The notes beneath the pieces were generated by a model. It had not been told where the DNA came from, did not search any database, and saw nothing but the letters and a program-made list of their open reading frames with translations. The translations under genes and the position numbers were made by a program. From an uncultured Phocaeicola sp. (lineage in GTDB: Bacteria; Bacteroidota; Bacteroidia; Bacteroidales; Bacteroidaceae), in assembly GCA_948579315.1 (NCBI GenBank), contig CAPAOL010000015.1, forward strand, positions 3,372 through 67,371: 64,000 nucleotides of DNA, given 5' to 3'. This document shows, piece after piece, positions 10,000 through 18,731 of this stretch. Each line of letters opens with the position of its first letter. Positions within the stretch are counted from its first letter, which is position 1.

Positions 10000-11331
10000 A
10001 TGAGAACAAGTAAAATACAATTTCCAAAACGGTTTTCTTTTTTCTTCCTCTTATTTTGTATATTGGGAATAATGGGATATGCCCGCTCCCAGCAGAATAC
10101 TATTTTTCATGCTGTTGTTGCAAAAGATGGTACGGGAGATTATACTACAGTTCAGTCGGCTATTGATGCAGTCCCAGAGAATTTGAAAAGTCCTTGGCTG
10201 ATATTTGTTAAAAATGGTTCATATGAAGAACAGGTGATTATTCCCCAAAACAAGCCTTTTATTCATCTTATCGGACAGGATAAGGAACGGACTATTATTC
10301 ATCTTAAATTAAATGTAGGTGGTAAACCTGATGCCAATACTAAAGATTTAGCGTATTGGCATTATTCGGTTCATAATCCAAAATCTGTTGTTTCTCATTT
10401 TGAGGGAGCTGTGGTAAATATCAATGCTTCTGATTTTTATTCTGAAAATATTTCTTACGTCAATGATTGGGGGGTGGAGGCTCAAAATGGTCCTCAAGCA
10501 TTAGCTTTGAAAACGAAGGCGGATCGTATTGCTTTTTATAATTGCAAATTCCGTTCGTTTCAAGATACCTGGATGACTACTACACGAGATGCAGACCGTC
10601 ATTATGTAAAAGAATGTTGGCTAGAAGGGGCTGTAGATTATTTTTACGGTGGAGGCAATGCGTTAGTGGAAGAGTCTACATTATATAATGTACGTAGTGG
10701 CTCTGTTATAGTTGCGCCCTGTCATGAATCAGTAAAATATGGTTATGTGTTTCGTAATTGTGTGATTGATGGCAACGAACAGGCAGCAGATGGTAAATTG
10801 AAATTAGGACGTCCTTGGCATAACTCACCCAAAGCTGTTTATATTAATACTTTGGTGAAGATTCCTTTAGCTCCTGAAGGATGGACAAATATGGGTACTA
10901 TTCCTGCTCTTTTTGCAGAATATAACAGTATGGATATGAATGGAAAGGCATTGGATTTAAGTTGTAGAAAAACGGAATATGAAACAGGTGGAAAAGAGAA
11001 AAGGAAAGGGGAATGCCGGGCTACAATTACTTCGAATGAGGCAGCTTTATATACTTATGAAAACATAATTAAAAGTAAGGATGGATGGGATCCTCGCAGC
11101 ATGATGGAACAATTGCCTGCTCCGGCTCATATCCGGTGGGAGCAGGATGGTTTAAAGTGGGATGCTGTACCAGGCGCTTTGGGCTATGTGTTAGATGTAA
11201 ATGGGAAAATAGTTGATATAACTTCTGATACTCAATCATTATGGAAATCTGACATGAAAGGAGTAGTTCTGTTAATACGTGCGGTTAATCGAAACGGAAC
11301 ATTGGGAGAGCAAGGAGTTTATTATTTATAA
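10000..11331 (+). CDS. CE8 pectin methylesterase
   Basis: Removes methyl esters from homogalacturonan, exposing it to GH28-type attack. 443 aa, N-terminal hydrophobic signal (FFFLLFCILGIMGYA), then a right-handed beta-helix with pectinesterase motifs: VAKDGTGDYTTVQSAIDAVP, FRSFQDTWM (first active-site Asp region), DYFYGGGNALVEES (second active-site Asp; the usual form is DFIFG) and LGRPWHNS (Arg). The last 70 or so residues look like an added beta-sandwich (HIRWEQDGLKWDAVPGALGY), resembling a fibronectin-III tail. It is intact, unlike its two upstream neighbours. The 167 bp before it hold no other gene. Confidence 0.92.
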   Translation: MRTSKIQFPKRFSFFFLLFCILGIMGYARSQQNTIFHAVVAKDGTGDYTTVQSAIDAVPENLKSPWLIFVKNGSYEEQVIIPQNKPFIHLIGQDKERTIIHLKLNVGGKPDANTKDLAYWHYSVHNPKSVVSHFEGAVVNINASDFYSENISYVNDWGVEAQNGPQALALKTKADRIAFYNCKFRSFQDTWMTTTRDADRHYVKECWLEGAVDYFYGGGNALVEESTLYNVRSGSVIVAPCHESVKYGYVFRNCVIDGNEQAADGKLKLGRPWHNSPKAVYINTLVKIPLAPEGWTNMGTIPALFAEYNSMDMNGKALDLSCRKTEYETGGKEKRKGECRATITSNEAALYTYENIIKSKDGWDPRSMMEQLPAPAHIRWEQDGLKWDAVPGALGYVLDVNGKIVDITSDTQSLWKSDMKGVVLLIRAVNRNGTLGEQGVYYL

Positions 11332-11388
11332 TTTTATATTCGGATAACTCTGTTTTGTTATTCTCAAACCGGATTTTATAAATATTAG

Positions 11389-11427
11389 ACCGGATAATGT
11401 AATATCCGGTTCCTATTTTTACTCATT
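11389..11427 (+). terminator. Candidate terminator between CE8 and susC
   Basis: Perfect 8-bp arms 11389-11396 and 11403-11410 with a 6-nt loop, followed by a T-rich stretch. CCGGAT at 11369 and 11390 also forms a 21-bp-spaced direct repeat, so the site could instead be a regulator-binding element for the susC operon. Confidence 0.45.
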
Positions 11428-11462
11428 TTTGTAGAGCTAAAAACTTTAAATTATACTATAAA

Positions 11463-14450
11463 ATGAAAACAGTAAAAAACATGAAACAAAGTAGGTTTAT
11501 TCTGTTTGTGCTTTCATTCCTGATGATGAGTATTGGGAATGTTTATGCGCAAAATATTATTGTAACAGGTACGGTTCTAGATAGTACCGGTGAGCCTGTT
11601 ATCGGTGCTAATGTAAAGGTAGCAGGCAACTCATCCGTAGGAACCATTACCGATTTTGAGGGGAATTTCTCCTTGTCGCTTCCTGCGGACACAAAGAAAT
11701 TGGAAATCAGTTATATCGGTATGCTTTCACAAGAGACTGTCATTAAGCCGGGAACCCCGGTAAAGGTAATTTTGAAAGAAGATACGGAAGAATTGGATGA
11801 AGTGGTAGTCATTGGTTATGGTACTGTAAAGAAACGGGACTTGACTGGTTCTATGACCTCCATCAAGCAAGCGGACATTGTCGCTGTTCCTACGACGAAT
11901 GCTTTGGAAAGCTTGCAAGGAAAAGTGGCTGGACTAGATATGACTAAATCAAGTGGTCAGACAGGTTCGGGATTGTCATTCTCTATTCGCGGTAACCGGT
12001 CATTGAATGCTTCGAATGCTCCGCTGATTATTGTGGACGGAGTACCCTATGGGACAGATATTGATATCAATCCCAATGTTATAGAATCTATGGAGATTCT
12101 GAAGGATGCTTCTTCTACCGCTATTTATGGTTCTCGCGGTGCTAACGGAGTCATCTTGATTACTACAAAGAAAGGAGCTGTAGGCAAAACCAAGGTTTCA
12201 TATAACGGTTATTATTCTAGCAATTCTGTAGCTGCTTATCCTGATAGAATGAATTTGTCCGAATGGGCTGATTTCAAGAGAGAGGCTTATCGCACGGACG
12301 GTCAGTGGGCAAGCCCCGAAGATGATGCCAAAATTTTCGGTTCTGCTTATGATGCTATAAAAGCCAATCAAAATGTGGACTGGGTGGATGTGCTGATGCA
12401 AACGGGTAGCCAGATGTCCCATTCTATCAATATCTCGAATGGTACAGAGAAGACAACATTCAATCTGGCCTTTGAATATATGTCTGAAGACGGTTTGGTG
12501 AAGTTGGATAATATGGACCGTTATAATGCAACCTTATCTTTGTCGCATAAGTTGACTGATAATTTAAAACTGAACGCTAATGTAGTATATACCTATTTGG
12601 ATCAGAACATCAGACGTGATCCTTTCAACCGTTCTATTTATTACGCTCCCTATGGGGATGTATACAATGAAGACGGTTCCATCAATGTGCTTCCTTTTAA
12701 TGACGGACAGACCATCAGCCCGATAGCCGAGGAAGTTCCCGGAGCCTATAAAAATAACCGGTTGACCAGCCATTTGGTGGGGAATGTAGGGGCTACCTGG
12801 AACATTATCAAGGACTTGACACTGACTTCTACTTTCGGATTTGACAAGAAAGATGTCCGTACAGGACATTTTGCTGATACATATACGTTGGACGGAGCGG
12901 GAAATTACTCGTTAGCAGATGTTATCAATCATAGTGATGTCAATTGGTCGTGGGAAAATACATTGGCTTATTCGTTCACATTAGGAAAACATAATCTGAG
13001 TCTGATGGCTGGTAATGCATTATATAAAAATGTAGCTGAGGAATATAAGGGTGCGGGACATAATCTTATTTCATCTACTATGTTGTTTTATAATTTAGGT
13101 GGTTTGCAGGATAGTCAGCAGATATCCAGTAATTATGTACAAACCACTATGGCTTCTTTCTTCGGACGTATCAACTACAAATTCAATGAGAAATACTTGA
13201 TGACCGTAACTTTGCGTCAGGATGGCTCATCTGTATTGGCAAAAGATCATCAGTGGGGGTTCTTCCCATCTGTGGCTTTGGCCTGGCGTATGAATGAAGA
13301 GAATTTCCTGAAGAATATAGAACAACTTTCCAATTTGAAACTTCGGTTGAGTTATGGTATTTCAGGAAACAGTGCTGTTTCTGCATATCAAACTCAGGGA
13401 GGATTAGGAAAGACCATGTATGCTTATCTCATAAATAATACGGAAAACGGGGCCTATGGTTATTATCCGGCTTTGACACCGAATTATAATTTGGGCTGGG
13501 AAAAAACAGCAACGGCTAATATCGGTATTGATTTTGGTTTCTTCAATAACCGCATCAGTGGTTCATTGGACATCTATCAACAAAAGACATCAGATTTGCT
13601 GATGCAGAAAAAAGTACCTAGCTCTACCGGATATTCTTTGGCATGGGATAATGTAGGAAAAACTGAAAATAAAGGTGTGGAATTAGTTATTAATACCCAA
13701 AATTTCAATCAAAAGGATTTCTCGTGGAATACAGATTATACTTTTACTCTGAACAGAGAGAAAATCACTGAATTGGCAGATGGAACCGATCGTGATATTA
13801 GTAACGGTTGGTTTGTAGGACATTCCATCAAAACGCATTATGGATTGGAGAAAATCGGTATTTGGCAACTTGACGAAGCTGAGGAAGCAGCTAAATATGG
13901 TGAGAAGCCGGGCCGTATAAAAATAAAGGACCAAAATAAGGATGGTTCTATAGACAATGATAACGATCGTGTCATTTTGGGTTCGGAAACTCCCGATTTC
14001 GTAATGGGATTGAACAATACATTCAAATACAAGAACTTTGATTTGCGCGTTTTCATGTATTGGAGACAAGGGCAAATGTTACATTCGGAAGCCAACGGGT
14101 ATGGATCATACCGTATTCAAGGAGATCCGGGTATTAAAGTAAACTATTGGACACCGGAGAATCCTACGAATGAATTTCCCCGTCCGGAAAAAAGTTATTC
14201 AGATTCTTCCAAATTGGATGCATTGGGATACGTGGATGGTTCGTATTTGAAGATTAAAGAAATCACTTTGGGATATCAGTTACCTAAATCATGGATCGAG
14301 AAGATTCATGCTTCTAATATCCGTATCTATTGTTCATTAAAGAATTTCTTTACTTTCAGCCATTTGGATGATTATGATCCTGAACGAGGAGGCTCTTTGA
14401 GCTACCCGATGACAAAACAAGCAGTATTTGGTATTAATGTTGATTTTTAA
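11463..14450 (+). CDS. SusC-like TonB-dependent outer-membrane transporter (PUL 1)
   Basis: Imports oligosaccharides through the outer membrane together with the SusD lipoprotein encoded 14 bp downstream. 995 aa: signal peptide ending NVYAQ, a carboxypeptidase-regulatory-like beta domain (GTVLDSTGEPVIGANV), the TonB-box/plug start (EELDEVVVIGYGTVKKRDLTGS), the plug (SIRGNRSLNASNAPLIIVDG, AIYGSRGANGVILITTKKG) and a 22-strand barrel ending in the C-terminal aromatic FGINVDF. Length and motifs are typical of the SusC/RagA family. Substrate inferred as pectin fragments from neighbours. Confidence 0.95.
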   Translation: MKTVKNMKQSRFILFVLSFLMMSIGNVYAQNIIVTGTVLDSTGEPVIGANVKVAGNSSVGTITDFEGNFSLSLPADTKKLEISYIGMLSQETVIKPGTPVKVILKEDTEELDEVVVIGYGTVKKRDLTGSMTSIKQADIVAVPTTNALESLQGKVAGLDMTKSSGQTGSGLSFSIRGNRSLNASNAPLIIVDGVPYGTDIDINPNVIESMEILKDASSTAIYGSRGANGVILITTKKGAVGKTKVSYNGYYSSNSVAAYPDRMNLSEWADFKREAYRTDGQWASPEDDAKIFGSAYDAIKANQNVDWVDVLMQTGSQMSHSINISNGTEKTTFNLAFEYMSEDGLVKLDNMDRYNATLSLSHKLTDNLKLNANVVYTYLDQNIRRDPFNRSIYYAPYGDVYNEDGSINVLPFNDGQTISPIAEEVPGAYKNNRLTSHLVGNVGATWNIIKDLTLTSTFGFDKKDVRTGHFADTYTLDGAGNYSLADVINHSDVNWSWENTLAYSFTLGKHNLSLMAGNALYKNVAEEYKGAGHNLISSTMLFYNLGGLQDSQQISSNYVQTTMASFFGRINYKFNEKYLMTVTLRQDGSSVLAKDHQWGFFPSVALAWRMNEENFLKNIEQLSNLKLRLSYGISGNSAVSAYQTQGGLGKTMYAYLINNTENGAYGYYPALTPNYNLGWEKTATANIGIDFGFFNNRISGSLDIYQQKTSDLLMQKKVPSSTGYSLAWDNVGKTENKGVELVINTQNFNQKDFSWNTDYTFTLNREKITELADGTDRDISNGWFVGHSIKTHYGLEKIGIWQLDEAEEAAKYGEKPGRIKIKDQNKDGSIDNDNDRVILGSETPDFVMGLNNTFKYKNFDLRVFMYWRQGQMLHSEANGYGSYRIQGDPGIKVNYWTPENPTNEFPRPEKSYSDSSKLDALGYVDGSYLKIKEITLGYQLPKSWIEKIHASNIRIYCSLKNFFTFSHLDDYDPERGGSLSYPMTKQAVFGINVDF

Positions 14451-14464
14451 ATAAACGAATAGGT

Positions 14465-16138
14465 ATGAATAAATTATATAAATGGTGTTTGCTTAGCTGT
14501 ATAGCAGCAACCTTGAGTTCATGTGATGATTTTCTGACAGAGGAAAATCCCAGTGGATTGACCGCTGATACTTTTTATAAGACTGCATCGGGTGCAGAAG
14601 CCTTGATTAATTCATGTTACACACCGTTGCGTTTCTGGTATGGACAGGAATATGCCACATCAATGACAGAGTTGGGAACGGATATATTTACTCGGGGAAA
14701 TGGTTGTACCGATGCTGAACTTTCCGATTATAATTCGTCATTACAAGGTTCCAGCAATGCGATAACTAAAGAGTGGGAACGTTTGTATTCGGCATTGAAT
14801 ACTTGTAACACTGCCTTGAACCGTTTGCCAGGATCCGAACTTTCAGCTTCGGTTAAAGATATCCGTATGGGGGAAGCCTATTTCTTGCGGGCTCTTTATC
14901 TGTGGCATATTGTAGAGACATGGGGAGGTGTTTATTTATCGACAGAAGAATGTACCGAGCCGTCAGGCTACGTTTACCGTTCGTCCGAAGAGGATTTTTA
15001 TACTCAGATTATAGCTGATTTAAAAGAGGCGATGGCTAAATTGCCAGTTTCCACTTCCGACTATGGACGTGCTACTAAAGGTGCGGCCGAAGCGTTTCTG
15101 GCACGCGTTTATCTGTATAATAAAAATTATGAGGAAGCATTGAAATATGCCCGTAATGTCATTAACAATTATGATTATAGTTTGGCAAAAGATTATTCGG
15201 ACCTTTGTGATATTTATAAATGTAATGATGTAAAAGAGAATGTGTTTGTTTGTATGTACACGAAGAGTGAGATATTCGGAACTTCCATTGAAGAAGGTCC
15301 TGATGGGAACCCCATCATTTGGAGAACACCGGGTAATAACCCTTCACATTTGTTGTGGGTGATGTGCTATGATCAGGTACTCGATAAAGACGGTAAGAAA
15401 CCTGTTACGCGCTCCATAGAATATGGTCGCAGTTTTAACAGATATATGCCTACGCTGTATTATCTGAATCTGTTCGATGAAAAGATGGATGCCCGTTATG
15501 ATGATGTGTTCCAGCAGGCATGGATTTGTAACAATACGAACAGTGCTTATATCTCACCGGGAGATACGGCTATTTTCTTTACTAAATATAGTGTGCCCGA
15601 TGCAGAGGAAGCTAAACACAATTATATTACCATAGACAAGGATTTTGTTTACAATGCCGATGGTTCTATCAAAAATAGAGTTCAGAATGTGACTTTCAAA
15701 AAATTCCTTGATCCGTCTCGTGAGTCTGTGAATTATACGGGAAGTGTGAGACATGGTGTGGTCATTCGTCTTGCTGAGTTATATCTGATAGCTGCTGAGG
15801 CTGAATTATTCTTGAACGATAATGTCTCTGGAGCATCTTATATCAATGAGGTAAGAAGGAGAGCCGCTATTCCTGGAAAGGAAGCCGCTATGGAGATAAA
15901 GCCGGAACAGTTGACATTAGATTTTATTTTGGATGAACGGGCCCGTGAGTTGGGAGGAGAGCAGCAACGTTGGTTCGATTTGAAGCGTACCGATAAGCTG
16001 CTGGAAAGAGTAAAAGCATACAATCCGGATGCGAAAGTGAATATAAAAGAGCATCATTTGCTACGTCCTATTCCTCAGACTCAATTGGATGCCATTATCA
16101 ATAAAGATGAGTTTGGGCAAAATGCCGGTTACAATTAA
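14465..16138 (+). CDS. SusD-like surface glycan-binding lipoprotein (PUL 1)
   Basis: Forms the lid of the SusC channel and binds glycan at the cell surface. 557 aa. Lipoprotein signal ends in TLSSC followed by DDF, which matches the acidic surface-export signal of Bacteroidota. RagB/SusD features: TEENPSGLTADTFYKTASGAEALINSCY near the N-terminus, helical TPR-like core, and the C-terminal VIRLAELYLIAAEAELFLN and ERARELGGEQQRWFDLKR. Last intact gene of PUL 1. Confidence 0.95.
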   Translation: MNKLYKWCLLSCIAATLSSCDDFLTEENPSGLTADTFYKTASGAEALINSCYTPLRFWYGQEYATSMTELGTDIFTRGNGCTDAELSDYNSSLQGSSNAITKEWERLYSALNTCNTALNRLPGSELSASVKDIRMGEAYFLRALYLWHIVETWGGVYLSTEECTEPSGYVYRSSEEDFYTQIIADLKEAMAKLPVSTSDYGRATKGAAEAFLARVYLYNKNYEEALKYARNVINNYDYSLAKDYSDLCDIYKCNDVKENVFVCMYTKSEIFGTSIEEGPDGNPIIWRTPGNNPSHLLWVMCYDQVLDKDGKKPVTRSIEYGRSFNRYMPTLYYLNLFDEKMDARYDDVFQQAWICNNTNSAYISPGDTAIFFTKYSVPDAEEAKHNYITIDKDFVYNADGSIKNRVQNVTFKKFLDPSRESVNYTGSVRHGVVIRLAELYLIAAEAELFLNDNVSGASYINEVRRRAAIPGKEAAMEIKPEQLTLDFILDERARELGGEQQRWFDLKRTDKLLERVKAYNPDAKVNIKEHHLLRPIPQTQLDAIINKDEFGQNAGYN

Positions 16139-16550
16139 GTATGTCTGTCAGACTAAAGTTTGATTTCTTGTAAAGGTGTAGTCTGATGATTGGCAGAGAA
16201 GTTATTTAGTTTGCAAAAGTTTTTAAACAACATAAGTTCGTTTTTAAAAACGAACTTATGTTGTTTAAAAAGGTGGTGGCCTTTTTTAAAAAGGACAAGG
16301 TCTTTCTGGTTGAATGAAAGAGGAGTATATAAGGCTCCTTACATGTGTGGATATAAGAGCTCTCATCGGAGTTTTTTCCGGCAGGTCGGAATGTTTTTCC
16401 CAATTGAAGAACAAGTTTGGAAAGGCTAGGCGGATTTTCAATATTTTCTTTTCATAAGGTTTATCAATTCTGCGCCACCACCCCTAAATCTTTTTATCCA
16501 TCAGTGTTTCCGATAAAAGGTGGTAGCAGTGGCAGCAGATTTTAAAAACT
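16139..16550. other. Non-coding gap after PUL 1 susD
   Basis: 412 bp with no supportable gene; the two short open frames here read the two strands of one palindrome. It holds an 8-bp inverted repeat (16148-16155 / 16179-16186), the 52-bp palindrome listed separately, and a 15-bp A/T-centred palindrome at 16280-16294. The rest, up to the tag remnant, shows nothing recognisable. Confidence 0.7.
16220..16271. repeat. Perfect 52-bp palindrome, probable bidirectional terminator
   Basis: Two 26-bp arms (16220-16245 and 16246-16271) are exact reverse complements with no spacer. As RNA it would fold to a stem of about 24 bp starting with A/T runs, so a T-run follows the stem on either strand. It lies between susD (+) and the tag remnant (-), a convergent position that suits a terminator. 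Confidence 0.75.
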
Positions 16551-16773
16551 CTATTGTGGAACTTTCCAGCAAATACAGTCTGTCAGATGATCGTTGATAA
16601 AACCTGAAGCTTGCAAATGGGCGTAGCAAATTGTAGTCCCGAAGAACTTGAAACCTCGTTTTTTCATATCTTTACTCATGGCATCGGATTCGGGAGAGGA
16701 TACCGGAATCTCGCTCAATGACCGGAATGTGTTGATAATCGGCTTTTTGTCGGGAAAGAATGACAGGGTATAA

Positions 16774-16781
16774 TTATAAAA
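16774..16781 (+). repeat. Target-site duplication, left copy
   Basis: TTATAAAA directly abuts the left end of the IS; the same 8 bp recur at 18153-18160. Eight bases is the usual duplication length for the IS256 family. Confidence 0.93.
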
Positions 16782-18152
16782 GGCACTATAAAATATTTTG
16801 TGTTAATGGAAAATACGGGATTCAAAATCGAGTTCCGTATTTTTTATTTTATACATTTACCAAATGAAAAAGATTATGAAAGAAAAGAATCAAGTAGTGC
16901 CTGATGAGGTATTAAGCAAGGAGTTCCTTAGCCAGTTCAAGACAGAAGCGGATGTGAGCAGGTTTCTGAATCAGTTGCATGCGCAGGTATTGGAAAAGAT
17001 GCTTGAAGGTGAGATGGATGCCCATTTGGGGTATGAGAAGAATTCCGTGGCAGGGAACAACACCGGCAACTCCCGGAATGGCAGTTATCCGAAGAAAATT
17101 CAGACCGGACATGGAGAGTCTGTCATCTCCATTCCGCGTGACCGCAACGGGCAGTTTGAACCGATAGCAGTCCCCAAGCATGAAAGCCGGGGACTTTCTA
17201 TAGAGAAGCTTGTTATCTCCCTGTATGCCAAAGGAATGAGTGTTTCCGATATAGAGGAGGAGATGCGTGAGATTTATGAAATAGAGCTCTCTACATCAGC
17301 TATTTCCATTATTACAAACAAGGTAAGCCAGGCTGCGCAGGAATGGCAGAACCGTCCTCTGGATCCGGTCTATCTGATAGTCTGGATGGATGGTATCGTC
17401 TTCAAGGTACGGGATAACGGCAAGATTATAAACAAGACCGTCTATTTTTGTGTCGGTCTGAAACAGAACGGCCTGAAGGAAGTCCTTGGCATGTGGGTCG
17501 GCAAATCGGAAAGTTCCTCTTTCTGGATGGGTGTCCTGACCGACTTGAAGGCTCGTGGAGTGCAGGATATACTGATTACCTGTACTGACAATCTGAATGG
17601 ATTTACAGATACCATCCGTACCGTATTCCCCCAGTCATCCACTCAGATCTGTGTGGTACATCAGATCAGGAACTCCTGTAAATATGTCGTTTATAAGGAT
17701 AAGAAAGAGTTTACGGCGGATATGAAGAATATCTACAATGCACCTAATAAGGAAGTTGCTGCCGCAGAACTTGACAATCTGGAAAAGAAATGGGGAGGAA
17801 AGTATCCATACGCCATACTTTCATGGAGAAACAACTGGGATGATCTGACTGTTTTCTTCCAGTTCCCATTGGAAATCAGGAAAATAATCTATACCACAAA
17901 TCTTATTGAGAATCTGAACGGAAAAATCAGAAAGTACACCAAATCAAAGCTTTCATTCCCGTCGGACGATGCCGTAAAAAAAAACCGTGTATCTTTCACT
18001 TATGGAGATTGAAAAGAAATGGACAATGCCTATTTCAAACTGTGGATTGATTATGAACCAGTTTATGCTTATATTTGAAAACAGAATCCAGATATAAGAA
18101 CAAACTTACAACTGAATCCTGTTTCCATTTACACAAAATTTTGGACAGTACC
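16782..18152 (+). mobile_element. IS256-family insertion sequence (1371 bp)
   Basis: Bounded by imperfect terminal inverted repeats: the left end GGCACTATAAAATATTTTGT and the reverse complement of the right end GGTACTGTCCAAAATTTTGT agree at 22 of the first 28 positions. Flanked by identical 8-bp direct repeats, and inserted in tag. It carries one transposase gene. Its sequence looks more GC-rich than its neighbours (30 of 60 bases in 17041-17100, against 21-22 of 60 in two sampled PUL 1 stretches), fitting recent arrival. Confidence 0.95.
16864..18097 (+). pseudogene. IS256-family (Mutator-type) transposase with a C-terminal frameshift
   Basis: DDE transposase moving the surrounding IS. Catalytic triad visible: Asp176 (VWMDGIVF), Asp242 (TCTDNLNGF) and Glu349 (TTNLIENLNGKIRKYTK), with the family's cysteine/histidine motif (QICVVHQIRNSCKYV) between. 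After SDDAVKK the frame meets a run of nine A (17976-17984) and ends early at 18012. With eight A, translation would run on (TVYLSLMEIEKKW...) to TAA 18095-18097, about 410 aa, the normal family length. The lesion removes only the last 30 or so residues. It could be a true indel, a base-call error in the homopolymer, or tolerated slippage. Confidence 0.88.
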
Positions 18153-18160
18153 TTATAAAA
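18153..18160 (+). repeat. Target-site duplication, right copy
   Basis: TTATAAAA, identical to 16774-16781, directly after the right inverted repeat of the IS. Confidence 0.93.
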
Positions 18161-18532
18161 ACTACCGAATTCCTTTTGTACGGCAAGGAATAGTTTCGCA
18201 TTCGTGATTGTCGATTTGATTTTCAGACGGTTTTTTACAATTCCTTCAAATTGCATTAGCCGCTCAACGTCTTCATCGGTCATTTGTGCTACCAGCTCGG
18301 CATCAAAATTATAGAAAGCTTTACGATACCCCTCTCTTTTTTTAAGAATCGTTATCCAGTTTAGTCCTGCTTGGGCACTTTCCAATACAAGAAACTCAAA
18401 CAGCGTCTTGTCATCGGTAACTAACTTTCCCCACTCCTGGTCATGGTATTTCACATACAATTCGTCTGTTCCGCACCAACCGCAACGTCCGTTTGTTATA
18501 TCTTGCATAATTCTAATATTTGTGATATAGAA

Positions 18533-18564
18533 CAAATGTAGTGGATTCATGGCATTATGCCAAA
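18533..18564 (-). promoter_or_regulatory. tag promoter
   Basis: On the minus strand, TTTG (18564-18561), 20 bp, then TACATTTG (18540-18533): an exact match to the Bacteroides -33/-7 promoter. It puts the transcript start about 18 bp before ATG 18508 and supports that start. An 11-bp palindrome GGCATTATGCC (18551-18561) lies between the boxes and could be an operator. Confidence 0.75.
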
Positions 18565-18644
18565 TTTAAAAGGACTATTTTGTGGCATAAATACCTATAA
18601 AAAGTTATTGCATAGTATATATATTCCGTAAAATGGGGGAAAAG

Positions 18645-18693
18645 ATTACCTATATCAGGTGATTGTTTCCCCTTTTCTTTTTACGGACCTTTG
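18645..18693 (+). promoter_or_regulatory. xus operon promoter with an overlapping dyad operator
   Basis: -33 ATTG (18662-18665), 20 bp, -7 GACCTTTG (18686-18693; first base off consensus), 39 bp before the xusA start. A dyad ATTACCT-N5-AGGTGAT (18645-18663, one mismatch) abuts the -33 box, where a repressor such as an iron regulator would block polymerase. It is nested inside a larger inverted repeat with arms 18626-18633 / 18679-18686 and 18636-18642 / 18666-18672. Confidence 0.55.
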
Positions 18694-18731
18694 CATTCTC
18701 AAAAATTAAGAATTTAGAATTATAGGTATTC

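Larger units (their letters stand above)
16551..18508 (-). pseudogene. tag: DNA-3-methyladenine glycosylase I, split by an IS256-family element
   Basis: Base-excision repair enzyme removing 3-methyladenine. Start ATG 18508; the 5' part to 18153 gives MQDITNGRCGWCG, YHDQEWG, LNWITILKKREGYRKAF and ends KEFGSFY. The 3' part (16551-16781, minus strand) continues FYNYTLSFFPDK, SEIPVSSPESDAMSKDMKK, RGFKFFGTTICYAHLQASG and ends ICWKVPQ-stop. Removing the IS and one copy of the 8-bp repeat restores one frame (QKEFGSFYNYTLS), so the gene was intact until insertion. The truncated product lacks the C-terminal half with the zinc-site and substrate-pocket residues and should be inactive. Confidence 0.95.

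Noticed and set aside
11369..11410. HTCS operator upstream of PUL 1 susC from the CCGGAT repeats
   Set aside because: The spacing is 21 bp and similarity beyond CCGGAT is weak; the same bases form a perfect hairpin with a T-rich tail, so a terminator is the simpler reading.
16190..16429. Short open frames on both strands over 16190-16429
   Set aside because: They read the two arms of the 52-bp palindrome and give near-mirror peptides with no start signal or homology; non-coding.
18035..18550. A 171-aa protein on the minus strand
   Set aside because: Its last 40 or so residues are translated from the IS end; the true tag C-terminus is at 16551-16781.
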